Assembly: GCA_014860005.1 (NCBI GenBank)
Contig: JACZKP010000137.1
Location: 1 to 46,732 of the forward strand
Length of the DNA stretch: 46,732 nt
Direction of reading: 5' to 3'
Source of the DNA: Verrucomicrobiota bacterium
Lineage (GTDB): Bacteria; Verrucomicrobiota; Verrucomicrobiae; Limisphaerales; UBA11358
A model generated the notes under the pieces. The model had not been told where the DNA came from. It saw nothing but the letters and a program-made list of their open reading frames with translations, and made no database searches. The translations under genes and the position numbers were made by a program. Positions 1 to 8,005 of this stretch are shown piece by piece. The stretch's first letter is position 1. Every line of letters starts with the position of its first letter.

Positions 1-30
1 CCGGAACAGCCACCGCCGAGGATTACCACA

Positions 31-1884
31 TCAGGCAAACTGGTCGAATGAGCCTCTGTAGTGCAGACCTTTTTGATCGCTGGATTGGATGCCAACCACT
101 TGCGTCATCATTCCACCCTGAATAGCGGAAGTCGGGCTAATTTGGGCATCGGTCAGGCGGACGGCCAACGAACGCACCCGGTTCACCAGCGCCGCCGGAT
201 AACGGATTCGGTCGGGAGCCGAGAGCGGCAGATCGACCGATTGATCTTCCACGGCACCACCTTGCCAGCGGATATGCAGCACCGCCTTCCGTGGCGCGGG
301 CTGTTTTTCCACCGTGATGTCCTTAATGAGTAAACGCAGCATGCGTTTGCGATCCTGGGCGGAAGTCGTCGGGCTTTTCCAGAGCCGGGGCAAATCCTCG
401 GCCAGCGCCCGCAGCGGGGCGGTTTGTTCTTCGGTCAGCGCCAACCCTTGTTCTTTACGAGACTGCGCCAACTCGGCGCGGGCCGTCTGGAGTTGTTCGA
501 GCGCTTCGTTCCAGCGCCGCTCCAGCGTGCCCGCCACCAGTCGGTTGGACGGATCCACTTCTTCGTAGCGGCGCTGAGCCAATTGGCTCTGATATTCCAG
601 GCGCTCTAGGCGCATGCGCCATTGTTGATCGACGGCTTGGCGGCGGCTTTCCAGTTCCTTCACGGCGCGCAGGGCGATCTCGATTTGATCGGGCCGGAGG
701 ATTTCCAGAACGCGCTCACTCACCGCCTGATCAATCAAGCCCGCTTTGATTCGCACGCATTGCGCGGAGTAGTGAGTGTCGGTCTGGCGACGGGTACATT
801 CGTAGACGGGATGAATGCCCCCATTGCCGGTGTAGCGCGGAGAGAGCCGACGCCCGCAATGCCCGCAGAGCAACAGGCCTTGTAGCAGCGCGTGACCCTC
901 GCGGGTGGCGCCGCTGGTACACTGCTCCGGCTGGTTGGTCTGGTTGCGCTCGAGCATCTGCTGGTTCTCCAGGTAATCGTCCCAGCCGATGTAACCGGGA
1001 TGATGCTCCTGGATCAAGACCGACCAGGAGTCCATCGGCTGAGGCTGCACGCAGGTTTGGATCTGTCCCTCGGTGGAGATGGATTTCACGGCGCGATACC
1101 GACCGAACACGTAGGCTCCAGCATACGAGGGATTGCCCAACAAACTCAGGACTCGTCCATGACCAAGCTTGCCCCAGATGAGCTTTCCGTTCCAGGCGCC
1201 TCCGTAGGCGCGCCGTGGGAAGTTCAAGTTGTGCTGCAAGAAGTGCCGAACCACCCCATAGGCGCTGCCGGTCTGCCGAAACAGCGTGAAAACCCATCGC
1301 ACCGCGTTTTGAACTTCGGCATCGGGATCCAACAAAACACCGCCAGGCTCATCGCCGTAGACATAGCCCACCGGGAGCGGGAACCGGAGCTCTCCGCGTT
1401 GGGCTTTGTGGCGTTTGCCGCCCTGGAGGCGCGCGCGGATGAAATGCAGTTCGGCTTGGGACATGGTGCCTTTGAGCCCGAGCAAGAGCTGATCGTTGAA
1501 ATCGGCTGGATCGTAACACCCATCGGCATCGAGGATAAGGGTTCCGGTCAATGAGCAGATCTCCAGCAGACGATGCCAATCGCTGCACGAGCGGGACAGT
1601 CGCGAAGCTTCCAAGGCGAAGACCGCTCCGACTTTCTCCAGGGACACATCGGCCACCAGCGTTTTGAAATCCTGGCGGTTGTTGATCTGGCTGCCCGACT
1701 GGCCCAGGTCGGCATCCAAGATCCGAATCTGGTCCGGGGGCCAGCCCAGTTCCAGGGCTCGGTCCTTCAAGGCATACTGGCGGCTGGTGCTCTCCTGGTG
1801 ATGATATACTTGAGCCATCGTCGATTGGCGCAGGTACACGTAGGCCATCTTCTGGCGATGCTGGAGTTGGATTTTGGAGTTCAT
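31..1884 (-). CDS. Large serine recombinase (resolvase/recombinase/zinc-ribbon family)
   Basis: Site-specific DNA recombinase of the large serine family, which breaks and rejoins DNA through a phosphoserine link. The N-terminal resolvase domain shows the YLRQS nucleophile motif (Ser21 from the chosen start) and the ASRLSR helix. A recombinase domain follows (RFPLPVGY, then the NPSYAG motif), then a CGHCG zinc ribbon and a long basic coiled coil. I chose the ATG at 1882-1884 because a GAGA stretch lies 8 nt before it; the frame is open to a TTG at 1923, and an ATG at 1848 is also possible. Relatives known to me continue after RYPAALVNRVRSLAVRLTDAQI-like sequence with a further helical segment. 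Here about 35 unrelated residues follow instead, so the C-terminus may be truncated and activity is uncertain. It lies downstream of DUF6788 and DUF5372 genes on the same strand, probably one mobile cassette. Confidence 0.85.
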   Translation of the reverse strand: MNSKIQLQHRQKMAYVYLRQSTMAQVYHHQESTSRQYALKDRALELGWPPDQIRILDADLGQSGSQINNRQDFKTLVADVSLEKVGAVFALEASRLSRSCSDWHRLLEICSLTGTLILDADGCYDPADFNDQLLLGLKGTMSQAELHFIRARLQGGKRHKAQRGELRFPLPVGYVYGDEPGGVLLDPDAEVQNAVRWVFTLFRQTGSAYGVVRHFLQHNLNFPRRAYGGAWNGKLIWGKLGHGRVLSLLGNPSYAGAYVFGRYRAVKSISTEGQIQTCVQPQPMDSWSVLIQEHHPGYIGWDDYLENQQMLERNQTNQPEQCTSGATREGHALLQGLLLCGHCGRRLSPRYTGNGGIHPVYECTRRQTDTHYSAQCVRIKAGLIDQAVSERVLEILRPDQIEIALRAVKELESRRQAVDQQWRMRLERLEYQSQLAQRRYEEVDPSNRLVAGTLERRWNEALEQLQTARAELAQSRKEQGLALTEEQTAPLRALAEDLPRLWKSPTTSAQDRKRMLRLLIKDITVEKQPAPRKAVLHIRWQGGAVEDQSVDLPLSAPDRIRYPAALVNRVRSLAVRLTDAQISPTSAIQGGMMTQVVGIQSSDQKGLHYRGSFDQFA

Positions 1885-2023
1885 GGCCGGTCTCTTCGGT
1901 TGGAGTTGCGGGGGCTGCTGCAAAGCGGGCTTGCCACCAGCTTTGCAGAAAATTGGCGACGAGGATCCCAGCGGCGTCCAGGTCCAGCTGAGATGAGGGA
2001 GAACGCTCCATAAGCGTTGGGGG

Positions 2024-2371
2024 TCAGAACTTCACTCGGCGCCTTAACAACTCGCGGTTGATATTGCAGATCTGTTCCAGCATCTGGCGCACCTTCTGGA
2101 AGTTCTGCAAGTAATCGGAGACCTGCTGCGAATACGCTTCGGGGACGTAGTCCATCTCGGGACGGCCGCCGGCTTGGCTGACCGAAAGATAATACTTGGG
2201 GCCGTGTCCCTGGCCCTGTTGGCAGCTGCAGCCGGGATGACCGCAGCGTTTGTAGCGCTCGATCAGGGAGCCCCGGAGGACGAGCGGCTCGAGCTTGGCC
2301 ACTTGTTGGACCAGGGCCTTGCGCCGACGGAGCAGAACCGGCGTGGAGTCGCTCATTTTCCGACCAGTCAT
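2024..2371 (-). CDS. DUF6788 family small protein of the recombinase cassette
   Basis: A 115-residue protein resembling the DUF6788 family: a basic N-terminal helix, the signature GSLIERYKRCGHPGC with a further Cys two residues on (a C-x4-C-x-C knuckle), HGPKYY, and a C-terminal helical stretch. The function is unknown; members often travel with transposases and recombinases, and the Cys cluster suggests zinc and possibly nucleic-acid binding (inference). It sits about 140 nt upstream of the recombinase on the same strand. Two starts are possible, the ATG at 2371 or the ATG at 2356, the latter preceded by GGTCGGAAA. A 20-nt inverted repeat (2362-2381) overlaps the first start and could be an operator or recombinase site. 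Confidence 0.7.
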   Translation of the reverse strand: MTGRKMSDSTPVLLRRRKALVQQVAKLEPLVLRGSLIERYKRCGHPGCSCQQGQGHGPKYYLSVSQAGGRPEMDYVPEAYSQQVSDYLQNFQKVRQMLEQICNINRELLRRRVKF

Positions 2372-2381
2372 ATAACTGGTC
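2362..2381. repeat. Inverted repeat over the DUF6788 start
   Basis: GACCAGT at 2362-2368 is the exact reverse complement of ACTGGTC at 2375-2381, with the 6-nt loop CATATA between them. It covers the upstream ATG of the DUF6788 gene. There is no T-run, so it is not an intrinsic terminator. A protein-binding site or a translation-blocking hairpin are both possible. Confidence 0.45.
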
Positions 2382-2394
2382 TGACCCTATGGAA

Positions 2395-2688
2395 TCACTG
2401 AGCATCGTCAATCCTTTTTTTCCGGAGTTGCGTCAACTCGCGCAGCTGAATCAAGCAGGCGGGATGCAAGATGGGGGCCTGCGGCAACAGGCCGACCGAT
2501 GGCGGAGCTTGGTCGGTCCACTCTCGTGGCAGAGAGATCGTGCCTTCTTGCTCATCGAAGAGGGAGAGGACTTCGCGACCTCCCGCCCGGCGCACCTTTA
2601 GGACGGGAAATCGTCTTCCCCGCAATGGATGAAACGGGTGCGTGACGGTCGCCCATCCCAAAAGGGTGTGGGAGCGAAGTGTAGTTTG
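2395..2688 (-). pseudogene. DUF5372-like gene, 5' end cut by group II intron sequence
   Basis: On the minus strand the frame reads GWATVTHPFHPLRG, then RRAGGREVLSLF, then LPREWTDQ. This is the pattern of DUF5372-type proteins (VTHPFHPL at the N-terminus and a P-x-x-WTD motif later). The stop is at 2395. The frame stays open to 2832, but beyond about 2688 it is only the antisense of the neighbouring reverse transcriptase, so the genuine 5' end is lost or very short. No start with a ribosome-binding site is visible at the junction. It is probably the first member of the recombinase cassette, disrupted or abutted by the intron fragment. Function unknown. Confidence 0.55.
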
Positions 2689-2690
2689 CT

Positions 2691-3722
2691 TGGGGTATTC
2701 CGACGGTGGTAGATCGGCTGGTGCAACAAGCCCTGCTGCAAGTGCTCGAACCCATATTTGACCCGACGTTTTCGGAGGGCAGTTATGGGTTTCGTCCCGG
2801 ACGCGGGGCGCATGATGCGTTGCGGCAGGCAAGTCAGTATGTAGCCCAAGGAGGGAACATCGTGGTGGATCTGGATTTGGAGAAGTTCTTCGACCGGGTT
2901 CAACATGACGTGCTGATGGTGCGAGTGTCGCGAAGAGTTAAAGACAAGCGAGTGCTGGCGCTGATCGGACGGTTTCTCCGAGCGGGGATGATGCAGAACG
3001 GGGTCTGTGTCCGGCGGGAGGAAGGTACGCCGCAGGGCGGGCCGCTCAGTCCGCTGCTGGCGAACATACTGTTGGACGACTTGGACAAGGAATTGGAGAA
3101 GCGCGGTCACCGATTTTGCCGGTATGCGGATGACTGTAACATTTATGTGAAGTCGGAAGCGGCTGGACAGCGGGTGATGGCGAGCGTGACCGAGTTCCTG
3201 GAAAAGAGGCTCAAGCTCAAAGTGAACCGTCAAAAGAGCGCGGTGGGACACGTAAGCGAACGCAAGTTCCTCGGCCATCGACTGCTGGAAGGCGGCAAAC
3301 TTGGAGTAGCACCCCAGAGCGAGGAAAGACTGAAAAGCAGCTTGAAAGAGCTGACGGGCCGCAACAACGGCAAGAGCCTGCCCGAGGTGATCCGAGAGGT
3401 GAACCAACGGTTTGGCGGGTGGATTCAGTATTTCCGCATGGCCCAGATGAAAGGCCGGATGCAGGACATTGGACAGTGGCTGAGGCGGCGTCTGCGCTGC
3501 CTGCGGCTAAAGCAATGCAAACGAACTCACGCTATCGCCCGATTCCTGATGGGGTTGGGAGTGCGTGAGGACTCGGCTTGGATGCTGGCCTTATCGGGCA
3601 AGGGGTGGTGGCGCTTAGCGGACACACCGCAAGCCCATCGGGCGATGAGCCTTGCGTGGTTCAAGGACGAGGGACTCCTCGATCCCGAGGCATTCTATCT
3701 TGCTGCGCGAGATGCTTGTTGA
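2691..3722 (+). pseudogene. ltrA: Group II intron reverse transcriptase/maturase, N-terminus missing
   Basis: The frame covers RT from the GIPTVVDRL block to the end: FDPTFSEGSYGFRPGRGAHD, VVDLDLEKFFD, GTPQGGPLSPLLANI, the catalytic FCRYADDCN (YADD) and a basic maturase/thumb domain with QRFGGWIQYFR. Some 340 residues remain of a usual 420-450. Reading upstream, the frame meets a TAG at 2682-2684, and the first conserved block (LxxAYxxVxxNKGAPGxDG) is absent. A GTG at 2706 gives an open frame of 338 residues, but the product lacks RT0 and most of RT1 and is unlikely to be active alone. Intron domain V starts 2 nt after the stop. The missing N-terminus appears, as a separate fragment, downstream at 4245-4421. 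Confidence 0.9.
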
Positions 3723-3723
3723 T

Positions 3724-3800
3724 TGGAACCGCCCGGTGCCGAGCAGGCACGCCGGGTGGTGTGAGAGGGGAGGAGGCGCAAGCCTCCCCCCTATCTCGAT
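3724..3800 (+). ncRNA. Group II intron domains V and VI (intron 3' end)
   Basis: Right after the RT stop comes GGAACCGCCCGGTGCC, a short loop and GGCACGCCGGGTGGT, which folds into the conserved hairpin of domain V with its two-base bulge (3725-3760). A GGAGGAGGC-GCAA-GCCTCC hairpin (about 3770-3786) follows as domain VI, ending in CTATCTCGAT at 3800, the usual style of a group II intron 3' boundary. It supplies the catalytic core of the ribozyme. Here it lies upstream of, not downstream of, the domain I segment. Confidence 0.8.
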
Positions 3801-3805
3801 TGTTG

Positions 3806-4244
3806 GTGCGCCCGGCAAGGGCGCAGTGGTTGGTTGGTTCAAGTCCAATGCCGGCCCGGCAAGGGGAACTGCTAGCCGAACAGGCAGGGTGTCCGCCGCG
3901 CGGCGGAATCTGAAGGAAGCTGTCAGCAAAGCGCTGGTCCGACGGCCCGGAAGCACCTACAGGGCCGCCGCAGCGGATGAGCGGGCCAAAAGACTCAAAG
4001 TCCAGTGCTTGCACGGAAGCTGCGGAAGTAGATGTGACGGACCTAAGCGTGGAAGTCAGGGCGCATTACCCGGGGAGATCTCTGGCGGTGCGATCGAGCT
4101 AGCCCGGTGGCAAGGCTGGGACGAAGCCGCCGAAGAAGTCAGCAGAGGTCATGGTAGGCGCGCCTTGTGCGCCGAAGGGCCGAACAGAAAGACCGGAACG
4201 GAAATCCACGATGCTCGATGAGAGCGGCAGCGCCAGAAAAGACG
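3806..4244 (+). ncRNA. Group II intron 5' part (domain I to III motifs)
   Basis: GTGCGCCCGGCAAGGGCGCA at 3806-3825 is a typical group II intron 5' end. It is followed by the conserved GGGTGTCCG, GGAATCTGAAGGAAGC, TTACCCGGGGAGATCT and GTCAGCAGAGGTCATGGTAG, and by GAAGGGCCGAACAGAAAG just before the RT reading frame. These blocks occur in this order in complete bacterial introns between the 5' splice site and the ORF in domain IV. It starts only 5 nt (TGTTG) after the 3' end of the preceding intron fragment, so the two halves are in permuted order. Confidence 0.75.
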
Positions 4245-4421
4245 ATGGCGATATCCGAAGTTGACCTGCACAGTTCCAGCCGGAAGCTGCGAGCGAGGCG
4301 GGCCCGCGGCGCAAACTCTCCGGGAAGCGAGGAACAAACCGCTCCCAGAAAGCCAGACCTCATCGAGACGATGCGCGAACGAGGCAACCTGAACCGGGCC
4401 TTGCAGGCCGTGGAACGCCAC
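4245..4421 (+). pseudogene. ltrA: Group II intron RT, N-terminal fragment only
   Basis: The start of an intron-encoded RT, open from an ATG at 4245 (an ATG at 4167 is also in frame). After a basic Ser/Arg-rich leader it reads KPDLIETMRERGNLNRALQ and then AVERH, the RT0 region that in complete proteins leads into NKGAPGVDG. After the His codon at 4419-4421 the similarity stops abruptly and the frame continues as unrelated sequence to a stop at 4470. About 55-60 residues between this break and the GIPTVVDRL start of the upstream fragment are absent, so the two pieces do not add up to a whole protein. Not functional as it stands. Confidence 0.7.
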
Positions 4422-4745
4422 GCAGTCATCGTCCCCGTCGCTCTTTTTGGATTTAGCCAGATCCGATTTTGAATCGTGCAGCTTTTGGCGAATTGCGACA
4501 AAGGCCTCAAAGTCCGCCGACTCGTCGTTGCAATCGAATAATGTGTGTATTCGATCAAAAAATCTGGACAGCGATTATTTTCAAGAAACTTGTTGCGCAC
4601 CTTCCGCTCTTTGCTAGTCTCTGCGTCCCTTTCGCCCCAAAGGCGCAAGGGCCAGCAGATTCGCGGGCCGATAACTGATCCCCGGCGGGGACAGGAATGA
4701 TGGTTCGCTTGCTCCAAGAGTTGCTGCCTTGGAATTACTGATTTT
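4422..4745. other. Gene-free leader between the intron scar and rplB
   Basis: About 320 nt with no credible gene. The left part (to about 4560) shows no known motif; the right part carries a candidate promoter (4593-4620) and a roughly 120-nt GC-rich 5' untranslated region with CCCCGGCGGGG-type dyads. The genes expected here, rplW preceded by rplD, rplC and rpsJ, are absent. Confidence 0.5.
4593..4620 (+). promoter_or_regulatory. Candidate promoter for the rplB-rplQ operon
   Basis: TTGCGC (4593-4598), a 16-nt spacer and TAGTCT (4615-4620). The same style (TTGNNN-16-TAGNCT) appears before the 30518 operon in this window. It is the best sigma-70-like candidate between the intron scar and rplB, giving a leader of about 120 nt. 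Based on pattern only. Confidence 0.35.
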
Positions 4746-5600
4746 ATGCCAGTTAAAACCTTTAGACCGCTGACGCCGTCTCTGCGCTACGCCTCGTTCG
4801 CAGATTTCAGCGAGATTACGAAGACCCGGCCGGAGAAGCGCCTGGTGCAGACTCGCAAGAAGACCGGCGGACGCAATTGCTACGGTCGCGTCACGGCGCG
4901 CGGCATCGGTGGCGGTCACAAGCAGAAGATCCGCCTCGTGGATTTCAAACGGAACAAGCATGGGATGGAAGCCACGGTGGCCGCGATCGAATACGATCCT
5001 ATTCGTTCCGCGCGTCTGGCGTTGCTGGAGTACAAGGATGGCGAGAAGCGTTACATCATCGCTCCCGCAGGCATTCAGGTCGGCGTTAAAGTCATGAGCG
5101 GGCCGGCGGCCCCGGCGGAGATTGGCAACGCACTGCCGTTGCGATCCATCCCTGTCGGTCTGGCAATTCACAGCATTGAGTTGACGCCCGGCCGGGGCGC
5201 TCAGATGGTGCGGTCAGCGGGAGGCGCGGCCACTTTGATGTCGCGCGACGAGGGCTATGCCCAGATTCGGCTGCCTTCAGGGGAAATTCGCAAGATCAAC
5301 GAGAATTGTTATGCCACCATCGGTCAGGTGGGTAATACAGAGCACGAAAACGTGGTTCTTGGCAAAGCGGGCCGCTCGCGGCATCGGGGCTTTCGCGGGA
5401 TTACCCGGGGTGTGGCGCGCAACCCGGTGGACCATCCGAACGGCGGCGGCGCCGGCAAGTCCAAGTCCGGTGGCGGCTGGCAGCAGTTGACCTCGCCGTG
5501 GGGTCTCCTGGCCAAGGGCTATCGCACGCGCAGCAAGCAGAAGGCTTCAAACCGCTTTATCGTTGTCCGCCGTGACGGTCGGCCGATGAAGAACAAATAA
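4746..5600 (+). CDS. rplB: 50S ribosomal protein L2
   Basis: L2, a primary 23S rRNA-binding protein next to the peptidyl-transferase centre and needed for subunit joining. It has 284 residues, slightly longer than usual. The N-terminus PVKTFRPLTPSLRY and the GRVTARGIGGGHKQ block are typical. The conserved NPVDHPHGGGEG loop reads NPVDHPNGGGAGKSKSGGG here: the functionally important DH pair is kept, but the second His and the Glu are changed. It is the first gene of the cluster in this window; rpsJ, rplC, rplD and rplW are not upstream. rpsS follows after 3 nt. Confidence 0.98.
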   Translation: MPVKTFRPLTPSLRYASFADFSEITKTRPEKRLVQTRKKTGGRNCYGRVTARGIGGGHKQKIRLVDFKRNKHGMEATVAAIEYDPIRSARLALLEYKDGEKRYIIAPAGIQVGVKVMSGPAAPAEIGNALPLRSIPVGLAIHSIELTPGRGAQMVRSAGGAATLMSRDEGYAQIRLPSGEIRKINENCYATIGQVGNTEHENVVLGKAGRSRHRGFRGITRGVARNPVDHPNGGGAGKSKSGGGWQQLTSPWGLLAKGYRTRSKQKASNRFIVVRRDGRPMKNK

Positions 5601-5603
5601 GCT

Positions 5604-5885
5604 ATGGGACGCTCGATAAAAAAAGGTCCGTTCATTGATTCTCACCTGCTGGAGAAAATCCAGAAGGCCAAGGATACCAAGTCCAAGACGCCGATCAAGA
5701 CGTGGTCGCGGCGTTCGACCATCACGCCCGATTTTGTGGGTCTCACGTTTACCGTGCATAACGGCAAAATCTTTAATCCGGTGTTTGTGACGGAAAACAT
5801 GGTGGGCCACCGGCTCGGCGAGTTCTCGCCCACCCGGACATTCAAACGGCACGGTGCCCACACAGCCAAGGCGGAGGCCAAGTAG
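5604..5885 (+). CDS. rpsS: 30S ribosomal protein S19
   Basis: S19 of the small-subunit head, which contacts 16S rRNA with S13. It has 93 residues, the normal length. [12 protein letters not shown], the TWSRRSTI block and [17 protein letters not shown] are standard. It starts 3 nt after rplB and ends 1 nt before the rplV ATG, so it is almost certainly translationally coupled to both. Confidence 0.98.
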   Translation: MGRSIKKGPFIDSHLLEKIQKAKDTKSKTPIKTWSRRSTITPDFVGLTFTVHNGKIFNPVFVTENMVGHRLGEFSPTRTFKRHGAHTAKAEAK

Positions 5886-5886
5886 C

Positions 5887-6357
5887 ATGGAAGTCCAAGC
5901 AATCATGAAGAACGTGCCGATGTCCGCGCAGAAAATGCGCGAAATGGTGCGCCAGATTCAGGGCTTGCCCGCGTTGGAGGCGCAGGCCGTGTTGCAGGTA
6001 GTGCCCCGCAAATCCGCGCGTTTTGTGGCCAAGACCCTGGCCAGCGCCATGGCCAACGCGGAGCATTGGCGCAGCGAATGGACCGCCGCCAAGGTGCAGC
6101 AGGCGATCAGCGATCTGCAGACCCAAGTGGGCAACACGCGCAACCGCAAACGCAAAAGCGCGTTGACCCGCAAGCTGGCGCGTTTCGAGAGTTTCCTGGG
6201 TTCTGCACAGCGGCTCGCTCTGGAATCGCTCCGCGTGAAGGAAGCCCACGCCGGCACCGCTTTGACCATCAAACGGTTCACCCCCAAGGCCCGCGGCTCT
6301 GCCGGACCAATCCTGAAGCGCCGCTGCCACATTAAAATCGTTTTGTCAGACGAGTAA
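5887..6357 (+). CDS. rplV: 50S ribosomal protein L22 with internal insertion
   Basis: L22 binds 23S rRNA and its beta-hairpin lines the exit tunnel. The start is the ATG at 5887, one base after the rpsS stop; a longer frame from 5854 would overlap rpsS. The protein has 156 residues against about 110 in E. coli. The N-terminal half ([14 protein letters not shown], then ASAMANAEH) and the hairpin half ([16 protein letters not shown], then [17 protein letters not shown]) are normal. Between them (residues 61-115) lies an extra basic, helical segment of about 45 residues containing [13 protein letters not shown]. The insertion is on the solvent side of the fold in known structures. Confidence 0.97.
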   Translation: MEVQAIMKNVPMSAQKMREMVRQIQGLPALEAQAVLQVVPRKSARFVAKTLASAMANAEHWRSEWTAAKVQQAISDLQTQVGNTRNRKRKSALTRKLARFESFLGSAQRLALESLRVKEAHAGTALTIKRFTPKARGSAGPILKRRCHIKIVLSDE

Positions 6358-6362
6358 TCAGT

Positions 6363-7028
6363 ATGGGACAAAAAACCAACCCAATCGGTCTGCGTGTCGC
6401 CGTCAACAAGGACTGGCGTTCGAAGTGGTTCGCCGGCAAGAAGGAATTCGGCACCTTGCTCGCCGAGGATCGCAAGATTCGCGAATTGCTCAAGAAGAAG
6501 CTCGAATCGGCCTCCGTGCCCAGGATTCTGATCGAGCGTGCCGCAAGCCGCTGCCGCATCACCATCCTGACTGCGCGGCCGGGCGTGGTGATTGGCCGCA
6601 AGGGCGCCGAGATTGACAAGCTCAAGGAGGAATTGAGCCGCATGACCGGCAAGGAAATCTACGTGGACATCATGGAGATCAAGTCCCCGGAGATTGACGC
6701 GCAGCTCGTCGCCGAGAACGTGGCGCTGCAGCTCGAACGCCGGGTGTCCTTCCGGCGGGCGATGAAGAAGGCGGTGCAGACCGCCAAGGATTTTGGGGCC
6801 GACGGAATCAAGATTCGTTGCGGCGGACGCTTGGGCGGAGCGGAGTTGGCGCGCGTGGAGTCGTATCATTGGGGGCGCGTTCCGCTGCACACCTTGCGGG
6901 CCAACATTGATTACGGTTTCGCCGAAGCCCGGACCATGTATGGCAAGCTTGGTGTGAAGTGCTGGATTTGCAAGGGTGAAAACAAGCCGCAGAAGGCTGC
7001 GGCGACCACCGAAGTGGCGGTCAGCTAA
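6363..7028 (+). CDS. rpsC: 30S ribosomal protein S3
   Basis: S3 lies at the mRNA entry pore. It has 221 residues. [11 protein letters not shown] at the start, a type II KH domain with [13 protein letters not shown], and the C-terminal [12 protein letters not shown] and [10 protein letters not shown] blocks are all as expected. It starts 5 nt after rplV. A short Ala/Thr/Val-rich tail ends the protein. Confidence 0.98.
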   Translation: MGQKTNPIGLRVAVNKDWRSKWFAGKKEFGTLLAEDRKIRELLKKKLESASVPRILIERAASRCRITILTARPGVVIGRKGAEIDKLKEELSRMTGKEIYVDIMEIKSPEIDAQLVAENVALQLERRVSFRRAMKKAVQTAKDFGADGIKIRCGGRLGGAELARVESYHWGRVPLHTLRANIDYGFAEARTMYGKLGVKCWICKGENKPQKAAATTEVAVS

Positions 7029-7049
7029 TTTTAGCAAAGGAATTTTGTT

Positions 7050-7472
7050 ATGGCGTTGATGCCGGAGAGAGTGAAGTACCGCAAGATGCACCGCGGCAAC
7101 CGCGCCGGGTTGGCCTATCGCGGCAGCACGGTGGCGTTTGGTGAGTATGGATTGATGGCGCTGGAGCGCTGCTGGCTCGATACCAAACAGATCGAGGCCG
7201 CGCGGGTGGCCATCGCCCGCAACATGAAGCGCCACGGGAAGATGTGGATTCGCGTGTTCCCGCAGAAATCGTTTACGAAGAAGCCGCTGGAAACGCGGAT
7301 GGGCAAGGGCAAAGGGCCGCTGGAATCGTGGGTGGCGGTGATCCGCCCGGCCAACGTGCTGTTTGAAGTGGATGGGGTCACGGAAGCCATCGCGCGGGAA
7401 TCGTTGCGGTTGGCGGCGACTAAGCTGCCGATCAAGACGAAATTCATCTCGCGGCATCGGATGGCGAGTTAG
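7050..7472 (+). CDS. rplP: 50S ribosomal protein L16
   Basis: L16 helps position tRNA in the A site. It has 140 residues, the usual length. [16 protein letters not shown], the [20 protein letters not shown] block (with [12 protein letters not shown]) and the C-terminal [12 protein letters not shown] are diagnostic. An AAAGGAA box lies about 10 nt before the ATG. Confidence 0.98.
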   Translation: MALMPERVKYRKMHRGNRAGLAYRGSTVAFGEYGLMALERCWLDTKQIEAARVAIARNMKRHGKMWIRVFPQKSFTKKPLETRMGKGKGPLESWVAVIRPANVLFEVDGVTEAIARESLRLAATKLPIKTKFISRHRMAS

Positions 7473-7485
7473 GAAGAAGTCAGCT

Positions 7486-7683
7486 ATGAAGTTTTCGGAA
7501 ATCAAAGACATGACGCTGGTGGAACTGGCGGCCAAGAGCCGCGACCTGCGTCAGGAAATGTTCAACCTGCGATTGCAGCAGGCCAGCGCGCAACTGGAGA
7601 AGCCGGCGCGCTTGCGGGTGTTGCGCCGCGGTGTCGCGCGGCTGGAAACGCGCATTTCCCAATTGCGCAACAAAGCGGCTTAG
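7486..7683 (+). CDS. rpmC: 50S ribosomal protein L29
   Basis: L29, a two-helix protein near the tunnel exit. It has 65 residues from the ATG at 7486 (MKFSEIKDMTLVEL), preceded by GGAAGAAG. A longer in-frame extension to 7363 would overlap rplP and has no family support. ELRQEMFNLRLQ-type sequence and a basic C-terminal helix identify it. Confidence 0.96.
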   Translation: MKFSEIKDMTLVELAAKSRDLRQEMFNLRLQQASAQLEKPARLRVLRRGVARLETRISQLRNKAA

Positions 7684-7692
7684 GAATCTGGT

Positions 7693-7995
7693 ATGGCTGA
7701 AACTGTCAATCAACCGGTAGCAACGCGCGGGCATCGCAAGATACGCGTCGGCGAAGTCATCGCCAGCAAGATGGCCAAGACCATCGTCGTGCGGGTGCAA
7801 CGCCGCTTTCCGCATCCCCGCTTCAAGAAAGTGGTGACCGCCTACAAGAAGCTCTACGCGCACGACGAAAAAAGCGAGGCGAAGGTGGGGGACCACGTGC
7901 GCATTAAAGAAACGCGCCCGCTTTCCCGGCTGAAACGCTGGCGGCTGGTGGAAATCGTGGATCGCAGCAGCGGGGTGGAGCGCGTCGCCGCCTAA
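7693..7995 (+). CDS. rpsQ: 30S ribosomal protein S17
   Basis: S17, an OB-fold 16S rRNA-binding protein. It has 100 residues, about 15 more than E. coli. The core has [27 protein letters not shown] and [19 protein letters not shown]. The extra residues are at the N-terminus ([12 protein letters not shown]) and a short C-terminal tail. Confidence 0.97.
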   Translation: MAETVNQPVATRGHRKIRVGEVIASKMAKTIVVRVQRRFPHPRFKKVVTAYKKLYAHDEKSEAKVGDHVRIKETRPLSRLKRWRLVEIVDRSSGVERVAA

Positions 7996-8005
7996 CCGAG
8001 GGATT

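Larger units (their letters stand above)
2691..4421 (+). mobile_element. Permuted or tandem-truncated group II intron
   Basis: Composite of the four preceding entries in the order RT C-terminal part, domain V, domain VI, 5-nt spacer, intron 5' end with domain I-III motifs, RT N-terminus. A normal intron has domain I first and V-VI last. Either two head-to-tail copies lost their outer ends, or the element is a circularly permuted intron or was copied from a circular intermediate. Both outer breaks fall inside the RT gene. Confidence 0.7.

Noticed and set aside
5958..7535. Long minus-strand open frame (525 codons) opposite rplV, rpsC, rplP and rpmC
   Set aside because: It mirrors well-conserved ribosomal genes in a GC-rich genome and shows no family motif, so it is a shadow frame.
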